A stretch of DNA of 64,000 nucleotides. Origin: Liolophura sinensis. Its lineage: Eukaryota > Mollusca > Polyplacophora > Chitonida > Chitonidae. Shown here piece after piece: positions 26,401 to 41,400 of the stretch. A program made the position numbers and the translations under genes. Under the pieces are notes generated by a model that saw only the letters and a list, made by a program, of their open reading frames with translations, searched no databases and had not been told where the DNA came from. Numbering within the stretch: the first letter of the stretch is position 1; the number at the start of each line of letters is the position of its first letter. The DNA lies in assembly GCF_032854445.1 (NCBI RefSeq), contig NC_088298.1, positions 3,408,160 through 3,472,159 on the forward strand. Direction: 5' to 3'.

Positions 26401-29400
26401 GTCGAATTTGTTCAAGAGAGAGGAGAGAGAGAGAGACCACAAGTGTATATCCGTTTCCATAAATGTATACATCTTGATGCAAAACTTCTCTAATACTTTA
26501 AGACATGTATTTGCGTCTAAAAATGCCCTTTTTCGGGGCAAAAAATTCTGATGTAAACCATACAATAAACATCAAATGCTCACCTCAAAGAAACTGCCAG
26601 CCGCCTCCACAAGTAGCTGGTTAGAGTCAGGCTTGTTTTTACAGTAAGTCACATACATGGAGAACTTCTCAGCCTGAAAAACAAACAGCTTCTCTTTTAA
26701 ACATTTATTTCCTTAAAGAGTTACTCAAGAACCTGTACGAATTAAAGGATGGGTTAAATAATTGTAATAGAAATTGTCTGAACTGCTTTCCAAAACTGTA
26801 ATAAAATTCCAACTCATTTGTATTACAAAATTGTATTATATTAGAACGTCTATTGTAGGTTTTGTAAGATTTCGTAGGCTTGTCGTACACATGGATTCAA
26901 TTGTAATGAAAAAGTAAAAGCATTTCCACCTCATTTTTAACTGTTTACCTCAGATTTTGATTGTTAAACATCTAGGCATAAGGATCGAGAATTTATAAAA
27001 GCATTTAAAAATATGTGAATAGGCATTTACTTCTTAATTATTATTCCTTTCCTTGCTAATTTTGTGGTGTTTTTATAATAGAGAAAATGAAAAGCTTGCC
27101 TCATCTGGACAATTTTCTAGACAAAGGGAGGTAATTCAACCTTATCTTGCTAATACTCAATATTTTAATAAAAGAAACACTTTGTTAATGACTTAAAAGA
27201 TCAGACTGTAGAAATTATTAAATATTTTGGTACAGAAAACACAAATCATTCCAAGCCCCATTCAGTACCCTTTTACGCTCTTCTTTGACACAGTTTGTGT
27301 GTTAATACATATAAATGTAGAAAAACATGTCCCACAACATCTTAGCAAAAACAACTATAGAACCGAACATCTCGAGTTCTTGTAATTGACTTTTCAGCTG
27401 TAAGTACTTACCCAGGTTACAAAACAATGACCCACATCTTCTGGTATTGTTTCATATTTTTCCAACTCTTTCAGAAAGACACTGTAAAATGTACAAGAAA
27501 AAGAATATATATCAACATGTTTTTATTTACATGTGTCTTTCCAATGATCTCACAACTTCCACCTCCCCCCCCCTCCAAAAATTGCCTTTTCTAAGGCAAA
27601 TAAATTATCATCCAATTTGGCTTTTGGAGCTACTTACATCTGTCCAGGAAGATATCATTCTACCTTTCAAATAAACCTTAAAAGAAGTGGTGTAAAACAA
27701 GTGTATGGAATTTCCCAGCTGGGGATTGAATTCATGACCCCTGCATATGAAATTCTATTTAAAACAAGTCTGATACAAACCTGTTGTGAAACTGGTAGAT
27801 TTGAGCGATATTGCTGAAGATAACTCCACATTTATCGCGGATTTTCGGAGGTATGTTGTTTTTAGCATTGGTCATTTCAATCAGGTAGCTCTATAAAAAT
27901 AAAGAATACACTGTCAGCATAATTGTAACATTACAGTTATAACATTTATTTGATTAATTTACATCTTTGCACATCGTACTCTCTAAAATATTTAGAGAAA
28001 CAGCTGCATTCTGCCGCCCCAAACTGAACCAAGACAAAATTTGTAAAGTGTCCAAAGAGAACAAGTACTGTAATTCTTCAACCTTTTCAACCTCTGAATG
28101 CAGTTCTTTTTTCAGTAGAATTTTCGAACACAATTATTATGAAAATGACACCAAAATATTTGTAAGTGTCACTAAAGAAGCAAAGCTTCCTAAAACCGTG
28201 CAAGTTATTTCTCTACACCCCATAATTCTCTCTGAAAGTTTCAAAATATTGGTTGAAATGGTTGAACAATGAGGGTAACATTGTTACTGGCCATGAAACA
28301 TGGATTTCACTTGGTGACCCAAATGATACAGAGTTAAAACCACCTCACATTCAATAGTTCAAATACACTACTGACACTGAGACTAGAACAATTCCTGGCA
28401 ATTACTCACAATGAGGCTAGAACAATTTCTGGCAATTACTGACACTGAGATTAGAACAATACCTGGAAATTACTGACACTGAGGCTAGAAGAATTTCTGG
28501 CAATTACTGACACTGAGACTAGAACAATTCCTGGCAATTACTCACAATGAGGCTAGAACAATTTCTAGCAATTACTGACACTGAGATTAGAACAATTCCT
28601 GGTAATTACTCACAATGAGGTTAGAACAATTTCTAGCAATTACTAACACTGAGGTTAGAACAATACCTGGAAATTACTCACACTGAGGCTACAACAATTC
28701 CTGGCAATTACTCACATTGAGACAGACTTCGAGATCCTTGACATACGCCCTCTCTGTTTGTAACAGTTCAGCCATAATAAACCTGTAGTTCAGAAAAGAA
28801 AAACATATGAAATTCTGTCACTAATTATTTTATGATTCAAGGCTAAGAAGATTGGAAGGTGGGGTATTTCACATATACGAATGCAGACAACATGTTTGCG
28901 AGAAAATGTTATATGGCATACAGTAGGAGAATCCGAACGGAGAGCGAAACATTCAAGAGGAGAACGTAACTCAATAAATCATAAACGTTCAGCTTTGCAT
29001 GTTGACATGCCTTTCCATAATTCTTTACACACTACATATGGGCCCAACATACTGTATACATCCTTCAACTTACTGTCATTTGAAACATTCTTAAGCTGTC
29101 TGAAACTCAGCAAACACAGTTGAGATAACAGTAATTATTCAGAAAAATATCAACTTAAACCTTCATGTAAAAGTACATGAAGTTTTTAAAACAATTTATC
29201 CTGCCACCAACAAATAAGAAACGAGAAACACGGCACGTACTCTCTTCGTCGAGCAGACCGCCTCTTTTCCTCGGTCAGCTCCTTTGAGGTGTGTTGTAGT
29301 TTTTCTTCAATTGTAGGGTCACTATGGCGATCTTCTGATTCGCTGTGATGAGTCTTGCCCTCTTGCTGTGGAGGCTGTTGGGGTGTCGATTGTGGCTGAA

Positions 29401-32400
29401 AACAAATTGATCTGCATGAGAAGGGAATGGACCACTTGTCTGTGTGATTTTCAACAACTTTCAAACGTAATCTAACTTGAGCAGGTCAATCCAGATGAAT
29501 GCAGGGACACTAATGACATAAAACTAGCCAAGGTCATTTCTGCCAAGCTGATTTAAGAGACAAGTTACAAACTTGGCAAAGCTACCAAAAAGCTCACCTG
29601 TATTTATTTATTTGTTTATTTATTTATTTATTAGACTAGAAACATCATGTCAAGAAAGTCCATACGTATAAATTTATTTATTTGTTTAACTGTTGTTTTA
29701 CACCGTACTCATGAGTATTTCACTCATATGACAGAGGGCAGCAATATGGTGGGAGGAAACCGGGAAGAACCCTGGGAAACCCACAACCATCCACTGGTTG
29801 CCGTCAGACATTCCCAGCTATGGGCTCATCTGTATGAGACACACAAATGAGACACGTCAGTTCAATACAGGGAGTACTGAAACCTTCACCTTCACCTGGA
29901 TTTAATGCACAAATGAAATGTGACAGTCATGAATTTGGTATTAAAATTTACGCTAATTAAAACACCTGCAGGGCATCAACGGTCCCCTTCTTGTTACTGT
30001 GTTTTACATGTATACAAAATCTCAGCTCAATACATACAGTACTTTTTAAATAAACCACAACTAAATTTACCTGTAATAAGACTGCTTTCACTGTTATTGG
30101 CATTCATGTCGAAACTCGAGGTGTTAAGTTATGCCTGTACTTTGAACAACAAGCTAAAGACTGATTTACAATGTTTCATGACACTGTACCTCCACATTTA
30201 AACTCTCTTCATCAGTCATCCACAAATTACTGAAAAAGCCTTTCAGGACTAATGTCCATCTTTGCATTGATCACCTCTTGACTTACCTCTTCAGTTAAAC
30301 CCAGAGTTGTCTCCAATCGGACTCGGTACTTCTCCATACGAGAGGAAAAGTCCTTGTACCTTTTGTCTACAGCAGACACCCACGACTTGATGCTGTTGGC
30401 ATGGGGATGACCTTTGGTGACTAAACTCTCGGCCAACTGTAACAAGAGTTTGACTTTTTCTTTGGTTTCCTGAAAAAGAAAAGCAAAAAGATTAAGTCAG
30501 TAAGACAGGAGTGTTGACAAAATATGTAGAATAAGAAAAACACTGAAAACAACCGAAACAGAGTGAAGAAGGGCAAACCATTGTGAAAAAGAAGCAACTC
30601 AGGACAAACAAATGTCAAACAAACACTGAGCATTTCAACCAATCACCGAGGATTTCAACCAAACATTGCAGATTTCACTTTTAAATGTAAATATACGTCA
30701 TAAAAGTTTACTTTTGGTGCCAAAATGCTAAAATTTTCATTTCTAGGGTCCAAAACTAAGCTCTAAGAAAACTGTATTTCAAATTTTCACTGAAGTGAGG
30801 CAAGATTTTGTGGATTCAGTCCTACGAGAGACACTGACCTTAGCCGTTGCCTTAAACTCATGGTGCTCCTTAAGGAGAGCCTCAGTTTCCTGAGGACTCT
30901 CCCCGACATTGGTGTGTGTGGACAAATAAAACTCTCCTGTGTCATGAATCCAGTCCAGGGCCTACAACATGGCAAAAGTAACAACAGGTCAATATCCAAA
31001 CGCACAAATAGCAATATCAACAATGACAGCAATATCAACAATGATAGCAATATCAACAATAATAGCAATATCAACAATATGTCAATATCCACACAAACAG
31101 CAATATCCCCATAAATATTACACAAAAAATGACAATATGAAGAAAATACTGTACTGTAAATTTCCTTACCAACAAAATTTCCTTACCAACAAAATTTTTA
31201 TATCAAGAAAATGTCAAAGTCAAGAAAAATGTTAATGTCAACAAAATATCAATATTAACAAAAGTATCAATACTAACTACATATAAATATCAATATCAGA
31301 ATTAAAAATGCCCAATGTAAACAAAATGTCTACATCAATATAAATTAAACACCAATATCAATCAAGAAAATATCAGGAAAATAATAATAATGTATACTGC
31401 TCACTGCTGACAATTATTACCTCAAAGCACAATTATTTTATAGGGAATAACAAGGAGACATGAGATATTTAACTCTTTGGTGCTTATATTTATGGTTCTG
31501 TAGAAGTCTAAATGCCAACAAACACTAAAATAAACAAAATCGTATGTATTCATCAGTAAATTTTTACTTCCCTACAAATTTTCCTAAATCCATGTGAAAA
31601 TTAATTCACACTTTCCTCTTCTTCATCTCTGCATTGTATACAGAACATAATACTTTATTTCAAGTTTAAATATTGCACGTATCCATCTGAAAATTTTACA
31701 TCCACATGAATTTCCAAAACTGATGTCAAAATACCACAAAATCAGAAACTTTGCTGCTGATTTCTACTTCTTTATAACATTCACAATTATTTGAAAAAGA
31801 AAGTTATTCTTCCAAATAAAAGATAACTATTGTTTTTTGTTATTATTTTTCTTTTTACAAAATAGAAAGAAAAAATCACACAAAACTTACTTCTCTGCCT
31901 GCCCAAAGTATCCAAATTAATTTTAAGTCCTGTTTTCCAATGCACCCACAGGACATAAATCCAAGACCGAAATTGACATAATTTGCCTTTAGTTTCATCG
32001 TCAAGACTTGCAACGGCATTTCTAAACTTCAGCCGTGTCCACAACGTCAGACTTTCATGTTAACAAATGCTAACTGAATGACAGCTTTAATGTACACATA
32101 GACAGCCAGGTGCTTCCATAACCAAATATTTTTGTATGTAACATTTAACCCTTGTCCTTGCATCACAAAACACAACAGTGCCAGAGCAAAACCTGGTTCT
32201 CAAAAAAACAAATATTGTCTGAAAGACAAAAACGTGCACAATAATCAAAATTTAAAAAAAAATCAAAACTCAGTACTTTCTCTTAATTTCATAACTTTAT
32301 AACTGAATCCAAACAAGCATTAATAAATTTCAGATAAAGCTGTATGTTTCTCGATTTTCATCTAACCAGGAGACAAAGGGTTAAACATCTTTCCCACAAC

Positions 32401-35400
32401 CACCTTAAATCTCAACAAAGACTGATTCAGAAGAAAATCCCTGCGTCAACAGAGGCTGTTGCTATTGCACTCTGAAGCCTACGCACATCTACTGCCCACG
32501 TACACACGTGCTCAACTCCTGTATTAACCTCAGATATTTCATTCTTTACTGCTTAAATCAAACCAAAAAAAAATTCAAAAAAAAAAAAAAACAATCAAAA
32601 GACAATATTCACACATTCCAACTTTCTCAGAGCCAATTTTACGGTACTGAGTGATACGCTCGATATTCAAGAATCAAACTTTTGATAACTCCCAATAACT
32701 TCTGCTCATCGCAACGTTTAAACCACACCCATTTTTTACCTCTTGAACGACAATTTTTTTTAGGGGATTTACTTACAAGAAAATATACGCACACACATTA
32801 TAGAGTCAAAGATAACACAAAACAGACTGGGTTAGCTTCAGAAGATCTCCGCAAATCCCACAAAATACAGAGGTCTTGTCAAAAATAACGCTGTATGTGT
32901 TTGTGTCGATGAATAACCTGGTTTTCTGAGAAACATCCCAGACAGAATCCTCACGTTCCGTTATCCTCCATCATATGCGGAACAAAGGTGAACCCTGAAC
33001 AATGCTAACAGCTCTGTATTGTTTAAGATTAATTTGGAAAGGAAATGCATTCATTTGACCTCTTATCAAATGACCTCTTCAGAGAAACACTGTGTAAATT
33101 TGTTCACAATAGATTTTAACTACTGTATAAGCCAGGGAGGATGACAAAATAAAACTGTACACTTGTAACCATTAACACAGTCCAAAATCCTTAAAATGGA
33201 ACAACTCTACAAATTTCAAAGCAAAGGAAAAGAAAATCTTTACGCACCCTTAATTGCAAAAAGTGTGCACAACATACAGTTTCAGTTTGCTTGGATTTGT
33301 CCCTGCTATTACAAAGTACCTGATTGAAAACTGGAAAACAAACAATTTACCAGCTTAACCCACCTATGACGCCATGTTATAAACAAACTTATAAATGCAG
33401 AAGAGAAATCACTGTCAATAAACAGACATGATGGCTGGGGGGGGGGGGACTTGCTCTTTTTTTTGTTTGCTTGCTGATGTCGCCATGGTGGGGTGTTAGA
33501 TTTACAAGCCCGTTAAATCCAACATTAATCAGGTACAAAGTGACTCGGCGAGCCACAAGGGAGATAAACCCCCACGTGTGACAGCACGGCAGACCAAGAC
33601 TGATCGAGGCAGAGAAGATACAAAAGATTGGTGCCTAGACAAGTAAAGCACTCTCTCAGAACCCTGCCATAATGCTAAATGTACACAACACACACTGTGA
33701 TTAGCTCTACACAACAACAACAGAGGTGTTTCTGTTCTGTCATTTAACAGTGATTTCTTGTCTTCGAATTTCTTTGTTCTTTGGGTCACGAGAGGGTGAA
33801 GGCAAACTCATTTTCTTTTATTTTATACCTATATTAGACAGATATTACATTTACAGTCTGGGTCAAAATGTTTGATATTTCAAGCTCTTCTGAAAAGCAA
33901 CCTTAACAAAAACTGAGATCATCCAATATTTGATTTAGAGGTGTGACATATAAAACCACACTGAAAGTGGATAAAGTACAAGGAAAACATCACTTGTGTA
34001 CTTGCATGTCAGTCATCTTTGTGATGACCAGAGCTCAGTTTGAGGCCAACATTTTTATTTTCAGGGTAATGATCAAACATTATGACCTTTGTTCCCATAC
34101 CAATTTATTATACGGAACAATTTGTAACAGCTGTTCAGCAGGGTAAGTTCTCTTTCGTCACACACCAGTGTCCAATTTTTTATCTATTACACACTGGCAC
34201 TATTAATCTTAATTCAAAAACTTTCAAAGAAACAACAACTACTAAAACTTTGGCAACAAAGACCCTGTCTCAAACCTACCAAGATGGTTGAGGAAATAAG
34301 GATACTGTAAATATAACCCTGTACATCTACAGATATATCCAGAACAGCTTTATGAAAATAATTCACCTTTATGGAAATACCATCTATATTTCACAACAGT
34401 ATATAGATTTTTTTTTTCTCATGACCTAGGTCTCCATGACCTCCAGTCTTAAGTTCAGTCTCTTTATAAATTGTTCACTCCTTAAAATATTCCAAGACAA
34501 TGCAGCAAACTTTTCTTAACTTTTCATGACAATGAAGAAAAATTAAGAAAATTTTAAGAAAAAAGACATACATGCAGTAAAATTTCATGGAAGAGCCTTG
34601 CCAAGAATTTCTTTATAACCAGTTTGAACCTTGTGTGCATATTGATGGCACTGGCCAAGCAAGCACTATTTGTAATCACCTGCTTAGCACTGCTCTAAAA
34701 CAGAGCACATTGATGGCACTGGCCAAGTAAGCACTATTTGTAATCACCTGCTTAGCACTGCTCTAAAACAGAGCATATTGATGGCACTGGCCAAGTAAGC
34801 ACTATTTGTAATCCACCTGCTTAGCACTGCTCTAAAACAGAGCATATTGATGGCACTGGCCAAGTAAGCACTATTTGTAAATCACCTGCTTAGCACTGCT
34901 CTAAAACAGAGCATATTGATGCCACTGGTCAAGTAAGCACTATTTGTAATCACCTGCTTAGCACTGCTCTAAAACAGAGCATATTGATGGCACTGGCCAA
35001 GTAAGCACTATTTGTAATCACCTGCTTAGCACTGCGCTCAAACAGAGCATATTGATGGCACTGATCAAGCTTCTTCTTCCGAACAGTCCAGAATTTCTAG
35101 CACTAGGTTCTCCTGCTGGAACAGCTGATCGAGGGTGGCTATAACAAAAAAAAAAAGAAAAAAAAAAAAAGGGAAGTCAGAAAAATTTGCCAAAATTTAA
35201 TTTCCAAAATATCACAAAACAAAACTCACAACCATCTTTGTCTTCTAAATACAAGAAGTTTTGAAAATATACCTGTAAACATCTTGACCTGTTTTCTTTG
35301 CGTTAGTCAGTATTACGTGATATATTGAGAAGGCGTTAAAGCTCCAATCAAATAAAAAAAAGAAAATTGATTTATTTATTTATATATCTGATTGTGTTTT

Positions 35401-38400
35401 ACGCTGTACTCAAGAGTATTTCACTTATACGATGGCGGCGAACATGATGGTGGGAGGAAAATGGTGGCAGTTGGGGGTGAAATTTTAGGTCACTTACTAT
35501 AAAATCTTAATGTAATGCAAAGTCAGCTAACCACCATTGTTTACACTCGTTCTAGCCTTCCTCAACGATTACAAATTTTCAAACTTTCCGCTCACCTTTG
35601 ACGTGGGGCCTCAGGACTGCGGGCCTTCAACTGCATTCCCATGAAGTGCAGATTTCTGTGAACATACTTCAGGAACGTGTCTGCAGTCCGTCTGGCCAGA
35701 GTGCACGCCTGCAACAGCAACAGCACAAGCTTATTGATTGGACGAAATCCCTCCAACAATGGACAACAACAACACTGGGTAAATCCATCCATCAATAGGT
35801 GATTTCTTCATTGAGAAAGTTTCAATCAATTTCAATCTGCCCTGATGAAAACAAGGATTATGACACATGTCTGTGGCTGCAAGCTGCCACACCTGAGAGA
35901 CACGCATGGCCTAATCTAGACAGTACAACTTGCAAGTTTATACGAGAAGGAATACATGAAATAGCAGAAAAATCTGCAACAATTAGAGCTACATAACAGA
36001 GTTGTTCTTTATTCATGTATTTGAGTTTTACGTCGTACTCATGAATATTTCACTTATACGACGGCGTTCGGCATTATGGTGGGAGGAAGCCGGACAGCAT
36101 CTATAGGTTGCTGGCAGACCTTCGCACATACAGCTGGAGAGGAGGCCAGAAGGAGCTGGACTTGAACTCACAGCGACCAAAGTAATGAAGTAGTTCATGC
36201 TGTACTAAAGACGTCTTACTTATTTGATAATTTTCAGGATTTAGGGATGGAGTAATCTAGTTAGGACGTGGGGGGAAACTAAAATGGAATGTAAAGTATG
36301 TAAATCACCTTTCACAAAATAAAGGCGCATGCAGCTGTAACTGGGGCATAGGAATAGACAAGAAAGACAACTCCTCTGAACTTCTACTACATTTAAAGCT
36401 ATATTGATTGATTGATTGATCCTGCTGAAAATTTTTTCACTTACACCGGCCTGGATTAATTAAACCACCGACTTTTGGCAAGTCACTGAAGAGATTTCCT
36501 ACACATGTGGTGCACACATATGTACACACATATGTACCCCATACTGGTGACAAACAACTGGTCTTAAACAAACGTTAGAATGCGTAAAAGACAATCAGGG
36601 TCACTGACCGTTTATGGTCACTGAGGCTCCTGAGGACAGTAGGAGCATGGGGAATCAACAAATCCTCATTCCACCGTTGTTAGGCGTTGAATATCATATT
36701 CACTGCTCACCACGATATGGCTAAAATACTGTGCAGAGGGTGTAATCAGTCACTCATTCATTCTAATCGAACGAGTTTACACCCAGCTCAATTTACCTTC
36801 AGGAAGGCCTCTTTCTGGTCCTGATGCTTGATGATGAGCTGATGGAGGTACGACACTTTGTCCGCAGCGTTCGCCCGCTCTGTGCTACACCAATCCTCGT
36901 CACGCTGATACTCTCGATCCAAACTCTCCAGGACAGAGCACACCTACAGACAGCCAAACACTAACTCTCTTCAGACATGTCCTCAGCAGATACCGGTGAG
37001 CATTAATCTATTCTATTGATTTATTTCTTTGATTCTGAGAGTTTTATTGATCTTAGAAAACTGTTTTAATGTTTGTTTGAAAGATAGGAGGATTTAAGTG
37101 CCGGGGTCAACACCAAATACAATAATTCATGACTTTCATTTCCATGTAAAAATGCACTTTCTCAGTGAAATTTTAGGCTAAATACAGCATTCAGTTCAAG
37201 ACCATTCATTGGCCACACTTTCATCCAATCAGAGCCTCTGCTCACCTGTTCTGCGGTCTTGTACCAGTTCATGGAGGCCATGACTAGCTTGTGCCGCTCT
37301 TCTGCGTGGTACATTAACTGCTGCCATGTCATTGTCACATTTTCTGCGATCGCTCGCACAAGCTCGGAGTTGTAATGGCCACCCTGGATCATGGCCTCTG
37401 CCTTCTGGGTAATCTGCACCACGCTCATGTGCGTTTTCTGGAAGGACAAAAAAACGAAAAAAGAGGATAAATTTTAGAAAACGAGGAAGTTACTACACAT
37501 CTCCCTGTTTGAAATGCTACAGAAAGAATTTATTTTTGAGAGGAAAAATTTATTTATTTATGTATTTATTTGATTGGTGTTTTACGCTGTACTCAAGAAT
37601 ATTTCACTTATACGACGGCGGCCAGTATTATGATTGGAGGAAACCAGGCTTGAGGGGGAAAAAACATACATGCGTGTGTGGTGGTGGGGTGGAGGGTGGG
37701 GGGATTTGGGGAGGGGATTAAGGGAATGCTTTACAATGCATTTTCATGTATCATTATCATAGTCTTCACGCTTTCACTTCACTGTCACTGTCCCTAATGT
37801 GAACCATGTGAAACCTTTGTCCAAAACAGATTACTGAAGTTCTGGCACAGCTTAACTCCTGGTCATATCCTGTCAAAATTTGAACACGAAAACGATCATC
37901 AGGCTATGATACGCTAAATCAACTAAGCCCAAATAAAAGTCATCAAATGTAAAACTAGCATTATCTGATGACTGTTTACACTTCCACTGTCAGCACTAAA
38001 CAAGTAAGCTTGTAACGTCATGCCCACAACACATCTGAACATGGAAACATTGATGTAAGTACATGTATATTACACTTTCTACAGTAATCAAAGCCTCGAA
38101 AGCAACAGACTTTTCTATCATTACCACAGTATTGAAAGAAAGCGACTTTTCTATCATTACCACAGCCTCGAAAACAACAGATTTTTCTATCATTATTGCA
38201 TCCTCTGAAGAAAGAGACTTTTCCATCATTAACACAGCCTTGAAAGAAAGCGGCTTTTCTATCATTACCACAGCCTTGAAAGAAACAGACTTTTCCATCA
38301 TTATCACAGTCTCTGAAGACACAGACTTTTCCATCATTACCACAGCCTTGAAAGAAAGTGACTTATCTATCATTACCACAGAAAGAAACAGACTTTTCTA

Positions 38401-41400
38401 TCCTTTTCTACAGCCTCTGAAGAAATAGATTTTTCTCTCATTTTTGTCAGAGCCCCTAAAGAAACAGATTTTTCCATCATTGTCAGAGCCCCTAAAGAAA
38501 CAGATTTTCCCATCATTATCAAGCCTCTAAAGAAACAGACTTTCCATCATTCTTCACACACAGCCTCAAAAGAAACATACTTTCCATCATTATCACAGCC
38601 TCTAAAGAAACAAACTTTCCATCATTATCACTGCCTCTAAAGAAACAAACTTTCCATCATTATCACTGCCTCTAAAGAAACAAACTTTCCATCATTATCA
38701 CTGCTTCTGAAGAAACAAACTTTCCATCATTATCACTGCCTCTAAAGAAACAAACTTTCCATCATTATCACTGCTCCTAAAGAAACAAACTTTCCATCAT
38801 TATCACTGCTTCTGAAGAAACACGCTTTCCATCATTATCACTGCCTCTAAAGAAACAAACTTTCCATCATTATCACTGCTCCTAAAGAAACAAACTTTCC
38901 ATCATTATCACAGCCTCTGAAGAAACACACTTTCCATCATTATCACTGCCTCTGAAGAAGCATACTTTCCATCGTTATCACTGCCTCTAAAGAAACAAAC
39001 TTTCCATCATTATCACTGCCTCTGAAGAAACACGCTTTCCATCATTATCACTGCCTCTAAAGAAACACACTTTCCATCATTATCACTGCCTCTAAAGAAA
39101 CAAACTTTCCATCATTATCACAGCCTCTGAAGAAACACACTTTCCATCATTATCACAGCCTCAAAAGAAACAGACTTCCCATCTTTATCACTGCCTCTGA
39201 AGAAACACGCTTTCCATCATTATCACTGCCTCAAAAGAAACAAACTTTCCATCATTATCACTGCCTCAAAAGAAACAAACTTTCCATCATTATCACTGCC
39301 TCAAAAGAAACAAACTTTCCATCATTATCACTGCCTCTAAAGAAACAGACTTCCCATCATTCTTCACACACAGCCTCAAAAGAAACAGACTTCCCATCTT
39401 TATCACTGCCTCTGAAGAAACAGACTTCCCATCTTTATCACTGCCTCTGAAGAAACAGACTTCCCATCATTATCACTGCCTCTGAAGAAACAGACTTCCC
39501 ATCTTTATCACTGCTCCTAAAGAAACAAACTTACGTTTCAGGTTATCCCTAAACTCACATCTGAATCTTAAGCATCACAATCCTGATCACTTTGTGTTGG
39601 AAACTCTCCCCGTCAATTTCAAACAAAGACCACATCAGCCACAAGTATACAAAGGATGAATCAATACCACAGTCTTGTCATACTCACTGATGAAATAAAA
39701 CACTGTCATAAAGAATAAGTGTATTTTATCTCAATTATCTGACGTCCATGACTTTTGACCCAAACAGCCACGTGCCAAAAACACCCTGCAGTAAAACTGT
39801 GACATGAATATGAACACATCTACCCTAGAGACATTAATAACAAGTGGGGATTTATATTTTTTTTTTATATTTTTGGATGAAGACATAACTTTTTTCTTGA
39901 CACATGGCTAACCCCCTCTATCTTCCAAGATTACTATCATGTCATGATTTACTCTCCCCTGGGTCCGCTTCGAAAACTTGCTTTCAAAACCGAATTTTGT
40001 TTAGGGATCTATACCAGTATCATTTGTTTGTCAAATTCTCTATTTCAAATAACACTCCTCACGAAAAAATTTATCAGTAATTAAAATTTAATAATACTAT
40101 CCCTCACCTCCTTCAGTTTTACCTGTGTTGAATTGATAAAGCCATCTGTCATAAATTACCATGTATTAATAGAAAATGATCAGTCTTGCATGTCAGACAA
40201 CCACATAAACCCCACCGGGGATGTCTGCAAACCACCAAACCTCATCTCCTCAGGGACATGTAGCAGAAAAGCTGTTACACCTGTCTATTAATGCTACAAT
40301 AGCATGCAATGTCAATCATCAAATAGGCCAAATTTTCACATGTATTTGTTTTCATCTTCTCCTACAAGTACAGTATTTACTTACTATTTTGTTTGATGTC
40401 TTTTATACATGTACACATGTTATTAAAGTTCCAAGTGAAATGCAAAATTTATGTATTTTTCCTTAAAATTCACTTAAAATTTACATCCGTGTAGAACTTT
40501 TTAATATTTTACATTTTAACAAAGGGTCCGCTGACAATTTCTTGGAAAACCTTTTGCGATCTTGGTTAGGTGTGCCTACATGTAGTTCAAAAAGGGTCAG
40601 TCAATCAATCCTGTAACAGAGCCCTGAAAATGTTCTGAATACAACAACACACACATTACATGAACATTGATAAATTCTGATTAACTTTCTGTCATACGAC
40701 TTCAACTACTTCTCTCCGATGTAAAATTTAAAGAAAATGAAAATTTAAGTCAATCAGGAAACACTGTCCTCATATTAAGCCAATAATGGTTGTCGATGCA
40801 TCTGTAACTTTATTTCTAACCGCTACGCTGCTAGAATGTGAGCTGGTCCCGAGAGACTAAAGAGCTCCTACAAGACAGCAACGGCCTTTCCAAAGGCTCT
40901 ACAGCCCTTGTATTTGCCCATGCCATCTTACATGTATTTCCAACAATAGTTCTTGGTGTATAAGATGAGCCCTAGCCCTTAGGCTTGGGTGAAGATTTCA
41001 CACTTTTACCCACGGCTTTTAAAGGCAATTCATTATTTTAATTAAGTTGAGTCTGCAGGTGAGTCTACAGGTGATAAGCATTTCCCACATCATAGGATTC
41101 AGAATGAATGATTATGACAGGGGAAAAAACTGTTGCATAATCACAAATACTGTAATTCACATGTTCCTGAGACATTTTTGCAAGCACATTTTTGGGGCAT
41201 GATTCTGTGTAGACTGAGCAAATTTTACATTTTGTGAAGCTCCGAAATTGGCCAACCCAAGCAATGTAGTTTTTGTCTCCAAAATAAAAGTAAAAACACA
41301 CATAAATCACACCGAAAGTTGCTCTTTCACATACAGAAAGACTGAAGAATTAGGGCAAAGAAATATGCTGGCACTATTTCTCAATGCGTAAACTGTGAAT

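Larger units (their letters stand above)
22193..30838. other. Compact intron set across the DH-PH exons
   Basis: Introns here run from ~0.3 to ~1.4 kb. Apart from the separately listed foldback element, SINEs, MITE and exon-edge arrays they contain AT-rich unique sequence with short homopolymers. Nothing else gene-like was seen. Confidence 0.7.

Noticed and set aside
28376-28715. CRISPR-like regular repeats
   Set aside because: Direct 34-bp tandem units without unique spacers, in a eukaryotic intron. The same reasoning applies to the other arrays.
38063-38428. 121-codon plus-strand and 127-codon minus-strand frames
   Set aside because: Both come from the 36-bp repeat; mutually antisense and repetitive.
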